Part shown: piece after piece, positions 61,361-64,000 of the stretch
Numbering within the stretch: position 1 is the stretch's first letter
Layout of the letters: each line of letters starts with the position of its first letter
Assembly: GCF_000423945.1 (NCBI RefSeq)
Contig: NZ_AUIY01000019.1
Span: 54,075-118,074, forward strand
From: Butyrivibrio sp. XPD2002
Lineage (GTDB): Bacteria > Bacillota > Clostridia > Lachnospirales > Lachnospiraceae
Length of the DNA stretch: 64,000 nucleotides
Direction of reading: 5' to 3'
The notes under the pieces: model-generated
Told to the model about the DNA's origin: nothing
Seen by the model: only the letters and a program-made list of their open reading frames with translations
Database searches by the model: none
Position numbers and translations under genes: made by a program

Positions 61361-62530
61361 TTAATGTATGCTTTGCCATTTCTCAAGCATATCAATTTTC
61401 TTCTCATATATTTTGCAAAGTCTTTTGATATCTCGTTCATTATTCTGAGAATCCCTGCTATACATCTCTTCGACAAATTCAGATGCCGGAATTTTTGCCA
61501 GATCAAGCGCCTTTGCGTTATTGACAAGTTTCAGCATTTTTTCCTCATCTGTGGCAAATCCTCTTGTTTTAACTGATAATAGTTCTTTATCTGAAATTGG
61601 GATACGCTGACCAGCAAACATAGATCCACCGTTATCATATATAGGAGCAATTCCATCGTATTTCAATGTATCAGCGTCTCTAATAAATGCAATATTATTA
61701 AGATGTCTGTCATAGCCTGACATGACATAATCAGAAAGAATCTGATAATCAAGATTCTCTTTTATTGTGTCTACATCCATACCATGCATTTTACATACAG
61801 ATATAAGATGCTCATATACAGAAACATCATTTGGTTTATTTTCTGATGTTACAAGCGCATAAGCTGATACAAGTTCCTTTTTTTGTGAAGTCATTAGCTT
61901 TGAATAACAACCATAGTCATAGGGCTTTCCTTCAATGTGCGTAAGCTGATATTGCACATGATTATTATGTCCCTGTAATCTATGAATCTCTGTAGCAATG
62001 ATTTCATTTATGCTTTCTGTTGAAAGATTTGAATGATTACCCTTTACCAGATATCGCTCACCCTCAATAATTGTCCATGTTTTTTCCAATTGTCCCTGAA
62101 GTGAACTATTGGGAGAGTACTCCGGTGTACCTGACGACTCTCCATTATCACTTTCCTCAGACCATGTCAAAACATTCTCTGTAAAATCATTATCAAAAAG
62201 ATTTACATCCTTCCATTTAATATCCAAATCTATAGGACGAATCCAATAATAATCTGTAAGACTAAGACCAAGATTTCTCATAAGATATTCTTCAGAAATA
62301 GTAAACCCCTTACTCTCAAGAAATCTTGCAATTCTTCCTTGTTCTACTGGAATTGCACGTTCTTTCCACCAAATCTTTAGCCAGTCCTGACGGTTTTGCC
62401 TTCCTTCCAATGGCAATAGTTCATACATATCATTTCTGACAGAAAATCTTAATATGAGACCATTTTCATTTAGTTTTACAGCTGCAAGACTATCATCCTT
62501 GCGCATTAGTATATAATCTCTGTTCGACAT
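61361..62530 (-). CDS. HipA-like kinase, toxin of a HipBA-type module
   Basis: The 389-residue protein has the HipA-like kinase order. A glycine-rich loop, SSLQGQLEKTW (about 142-152), corresponds to SxxGxQ(x)K of HipA. RYLVKG follows with a conserved Lys163. The catalytic loop is GYDRHLNNIAF with Asp274, and the metal-binding motif is PIYDNGGSMF with Asp299. The N-terminal part (about 1-110; LRNLGLSLTDYYWIRP) differs from classical HipA and is typical of related clostridial proteins. HipA kinases phosphorylate aminoacyl-tRNA synthetases or other translation proteins and cause growth arrest; the target here is unknown. It overlaps the antitoxin-like gene by 38 bases. Confidence 0.8.
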   Translation of the reverse strand: MSNRDYILMRKDDSLAAVKLNENGLILRFSVRNDMYELLPLEGRQNRQDWLKIWWKERAIPVEQGRIARFLESKGFTISEEYLMRNLGLSLTDYYWIRPIDLDIKWKDVNLFDNDFTENVLTWSEESDNGESSGTPEYSPNSSLQGQLEKTWTIIEGERYLVKGNHSNLSTESINEIIATEIHRLQGHNNHVQYQLTHIEGKPYDYGCYSKLMTSQKKELVSAYALVTSENKPNDVSVYEHLISVCKMHGMDVDTIKENLDYQILSDYVMSGYDRHLNNIAFIRDADTLKYDGIAPIYDNGGSMFAGQRIPISDKELLSVKTRGFATDEEKMLKLVNNAKALDLAKIPASEFVEEMYSRDSQNNERDIKRLCKIYEKKIDMLEKWQSIH

Positions 62531-62909
62531 CCTTCCACTCCGCCTCTTCCTTAAGTTCTTCTATCTTCCACTGAGCTAAATCTCTAACAAAGTAAGTATT
62601 AGTCTTATTTACCTTACATAATCTAACAAGCTTTTCCGCATATGCCTGACACCTCAAGTAATAGCTCTTATTACGAACCAATATCTCCCCTCCATCTATG
62701 TGAAGTTCAATTTGATCCTTCCCTGTTAGTTCTTCATACAATTCATCAAGGGTTATTTCCAGATAATCTGCCATCTTCTTGGCGTATGAAAATCTCATCT
62801 GTCCAGGATCTGTTTTGCCATTTATTATGTCATTTAATGTACTATAGGGTATACCAGTAGTATCACTCATTTCTTTGCATTTTATCTTTTTTCCACATAA
62901 ATCTTTCAT
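62493..62909 (-). CDS. XRE-type antitoxin-like protein (HipB-like)
   Basis: I chose the ATG at 62909 (138 residues), six bases after GAGG; a TTG and an ATG further upstream lack spacing. The first 70 residues form a Cro/C1 helix-turn-helix (KEMSDTTGIPYSTLNDIINGKT). The C-terminal half is charged and helical (YYLRCQAYAEKLVRLC; VRDLAQWKIEEL), unlike the short HipB tail. It lies upstream of, and overlaps, the kinase gene, the usual HipB-HipA order. Mirrored palindromes in its promoter suggest autoregulation. Confidence 0.75.
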   Translation of the reverse strand: MKDLCGKKIKCKEMSDTTGIPYSTLNDIINGKTDPGQMRFSYAKKMADYLEITLDELYEELTGKDQIELHIDGGEILVRNKSYYLRCQAYAEKLVRLCKVNKTNTYFVRDLAQWKIEELKEEAEWKDVEQRLYTNAQG

Positions 62910-62938
62910 AAGCTTCCTCATTCTTAGCAAATAAAAAA

Positions 62939-62975
62939 CGCTAAAGCGGTATAAAATAATTATAACGCTTTAGCG
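62939..62975. promoter_or_regulatory. Pair of mirrored operators at the HipBA-like promoter
   Basis: CGCTAAAGCG (62939-62948) and CGCTTTAGCG (62966-62975) are near-palindromes and inverted copies of each other, extended as AACGCTAAAGCGGT. A TATAAT-like -10 on the minus strand (62958-62963) lies between them. Bound antitoxin would block this promoter. Confidence 0.7.
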
Positions 62976-62993
62976 GTAATATTAAAATAATAA

Positions 62994-63398
62994 TTATGCA
63001 GTAAATTTCATCCCGCACTTAGTACAAAACTTATTGTTAAAGGGAGCCGGTGTGCCACAGTAACTGCAGGTTTTGTGCTGTGCCCTGCCATAAACAAAGG
63101 GTGTTCCCGGTTTATGAATCTGAACCAGTCTCATCTGCTGTGGCCATATATCAACCTGCCTTCCTCTCACAATCTCCTTTCCTAAGTCCCTGCTTATCTC
63201 ATACCTTGCACCACAAATCTGATCCTCTAAATAGTAATGGTAATTCCATCTGATAAAAGTGGGTATGAAAAACAGTGTAAATGCTCTTCTAGACATGATC
63301 AGTCTGAAACTTCCCTGTCTCCCGCAGTTTGGACAATTAAGGATAATCTCTTTCTTAGAATTCTTGATAATTGTCTTTGATCCATAAATTAGTAACAT
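62994..63398 (-). CDS. Zinc-ribbon protein
   Basis: The 134-residue protein has one zinc-ribbon half near the N-terminus (NCPNCG, then CGARYEI) and a complete ribbon at the C-terminus (CSYCGTPAP with CTKCGMKF). The middle includes FTLFFIPTFIRW, a hydrophobic segment that could touch the membrane. It resembles zinc_ribbon_15-type proteins of Firmicutes of unknown role. GGGG lies 11 bases before the ATG. It ends 20 bases before the HipBA operator. Confidence 0.7.
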   Translation of the reverse strand: MLLIYGSKTIIKNSKKEIILNCPNCGRQGSFRLIMSRRAFTLFFIPTFIRWNYHYYLEDQICGARYEISRDLGKEIVRGRQVDIWPQQMRLVQIHKPGTPFVYGRAQHKTCSYCGTPAPFNNKFCTKCGMKFTA

Positions 63399-63456
63399 AA
63401 CAAAACTTTCCCCTTAATGATTTCTGAATCCCCTCAGAGAGTTATTATAACATCAT

Positions 63457-63561
63457 TTATATCATTTTATTAAAGTATTCCTGCGTATAATGATCCGTAT
63501 CTTTATAAAGCTCCCATCCGTCTCTTTCACAGAATCGCTTTAGTTCTTTCCATCTTGGCAT
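63457..63561 (-). pseudogene. HicA-like toxin remnant with internal deletion
   Basis: A strong GGGGGAG lies five bases before the ATG at 63561. The 34-residue frame begins MPRWKELKRFCERDGWELYK, like the start of HicA-related toxins, continues to DTDHY, then ends TQEYFNKMI, like the end of such proteins. The 30-40 middle residues that carry the catalytic His strand seem to be missing, with the frame kept. This is judged from memory of the family; the gene could also be a genuine small peptide. Confidence 0.45.
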
Positions 63562-63650
63562 ACAATCTCCCCCTTAATAACATCTTCATCAAGTGAGAGA
63601 GCCTTAAGCACATACGGAACATGATCCTTTCTATTTGGTGCAGAACTCCA
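63540..63650 (-). pseudogene. 3' fragment of a gene cut by the tnpB element
   Basis: A frame ending at TAA (63540-63542) overlaps the start of the HicA-like remnant by 22 bases in another frame. It can be read back 36 codons (WSSAPNRKDHVPYV... to ...CQDGKN), exactly to the point after TAGTTCA where the tnpB element seems to end. Such overlap with a toxin gene fits an antitoxin or other partner whose 5' part now lies beyond the element, or is lost. Confidence 0.4.
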
Positions 63651-63763
63651 TGAACTACCTCCACCGACTCTGCGTCGGAAGAGGTTTCTGTTATGCCGCA
63701 AAGCGGCATGAACCTTTGGGATGCTTAACGCATCCCAAAGAACAGGGCATGTCCACTATGCCC
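63651..63763 (-). ncRNA. Right end and omega-RNA-like hairpin series of the tnpB element
   Basis: Four hairpins follow each other: GGGCAT/ATGCCC (63745-63763), a perfect ten-base TTTGGGATGC/GCATCCCAAA (63715-63739), ATGCCGC/GCGGCAT (63693-63709), and a composite stem of ACCTC/GAGGT plus CCGAC/GTCGG (63657-63685). The first three overlap the 3' end of tnpB and its stop codon. The last is outside and is followed by TAGTTCA, a common right end of IS200/IS605-type elements. This is where omega-RNA is made in known TnpB systems. Confidence 0.6.
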
Positions 63764-64000
63764 CTATCCCATTGGGTTACCTTTGGGAATACTTTTCTTA
63801 AGATATTGGCAGCTCCATTTATATCTGCATTTGTTATTGTCCCATCGTAGTGCCTGTAAAGTCCACGTTTTATCCTTTTTCCGGAAAAAACATAGTCAGC
63901 CTTACTTCCCTTTTTATACACAGGGATCTCATCCATCGCAAGAAAATCCGCTTTGGATGTATAGCTCTCTTCCGTAAGTGCAAACCTTATCCCGTATTCA
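63691..64000 (-). mobile_element. tnpB: IS200/IS605-family TnpB, C-terminal part (5' end beyond window)
   Basis: The frame is open to the window edge and gives about 102 residues of the TnpB C-terminus. EYGIRFALTEESYTSKADF is a typical segment, followed by DEIPVY, then FSGKRIKRGLYR and TNADINGAANILRKVFP with the third RuvC-like catalytic Asp. TnpB is an RNA-guided endonuclease. This subtype lacks the CxxC zinc finger seen in others. The last 30 residues are translated from hairpin sequence. Whether tnpA and the left end exist cannot be seen. Confidence 0.85.

Overview
The window reads as chromosomal DNA of an AT-rich, Gram-positive anaerobe of the Clostridia, most likely a plant-polysaccharide-degrading member of the Lachnospiraceae (Butyrivibrio/Pseudobutyrivibrio-like). 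This is an inference from gene content: a SufCBDSU iron-sulfur operon with the Gram-positive scaffold SufU, an archaeal/eukaryotic-type prolyl-tRNA synthetase, GH51 and GH43 arabinan enzymes, a lipobox lipoprotein, strong AGGAGG-type ribosome binding sites, and no outer-membrane genes. Most genes lie on the minus strand.

Layout. 1-4.2 kb: a MoxR ATPase, DUF58 and VWA operon. 4.2-12.3 kb: an operon of a GH13 amylase-family enzyme and two very large membrane proteins (YfhO and a two-part glycosyltransferase-like protein). 12.5-21.7 kb: a housekeeping block, transcribed proS, cca, a PEGA protein, rqcP, divIC, tilS, hpt, ftsH. 22.0-22.8 kb: tRNA-Lys(CTT) followed by almost 700 bases of hairpins, direct repeats and nested inverted repeats. 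22.8-24.7 kb: a tiny secreted peptide and a secreted C69 peptidase. 24.7-30.1 kb: the suf operon. 30.4-35.3 kb: a metal exporter, a two-component system, a DUF3810 metalloprotease-like protein and a lipoprotein. 35.5-42.3 kb: an accessory stretch with two unknown genes, three XRE regulators, a 965-residue repeat surface protein under a promoter flanked by two matching palindromes, and an Rpn-family nuclease. 42.3-45.1 kb: a secreted GH43 protein joined out of frame to the tail of a sugar-binding protein. 45.3-50 kb: a pseudouridine synthase, a second two-component system and an HD-GYP protein. 50-57 kb: a hydrolase, envelope glycosyltransferase-like membrane proteins, murG and pgi. 57.3-59.9 kb: a GH51 arabinofuranosidase with a divergent AraC regulator. 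60-61.3 kb: mtnN-luxS. 61.4-64 kb: an accessory end with a HipBA-like toxin-antitoxin pair, a zinc-ribbon protein, a HicA-like remnant and the 3' end of an IS200/IS605-type tnpB with hairpins that fit an omega-RNA and right end.

How the genes work together. The GH51 enzyme, its AraC regulator and the secreted GH43 protein point to growth on arabinan or arabinoxylan; Pgi and the GH13 enzyme feed sugars into central metabolism. MtnN and LuxS recycle S-adenosylhomocysteine and make the AI-2 precursor. The suf genes build Fe-S clusters. The tRNA-Lys, ProS, CCA enzyme, TilS and RqcP serve translation.

The strongest candidates for new biology are: the paired operators at the surface-protein promoter; the HipBA-like pair with mirrored operators; the tnpB 3' end lying against a damaged HicA-like locus; the GH43/binding-protein deletion fusion; and a dispersed hairpin repeat that seems to supply the ribosome binding site of the AraC regulator. 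All domain names come from reading the sequence; no database search was run.
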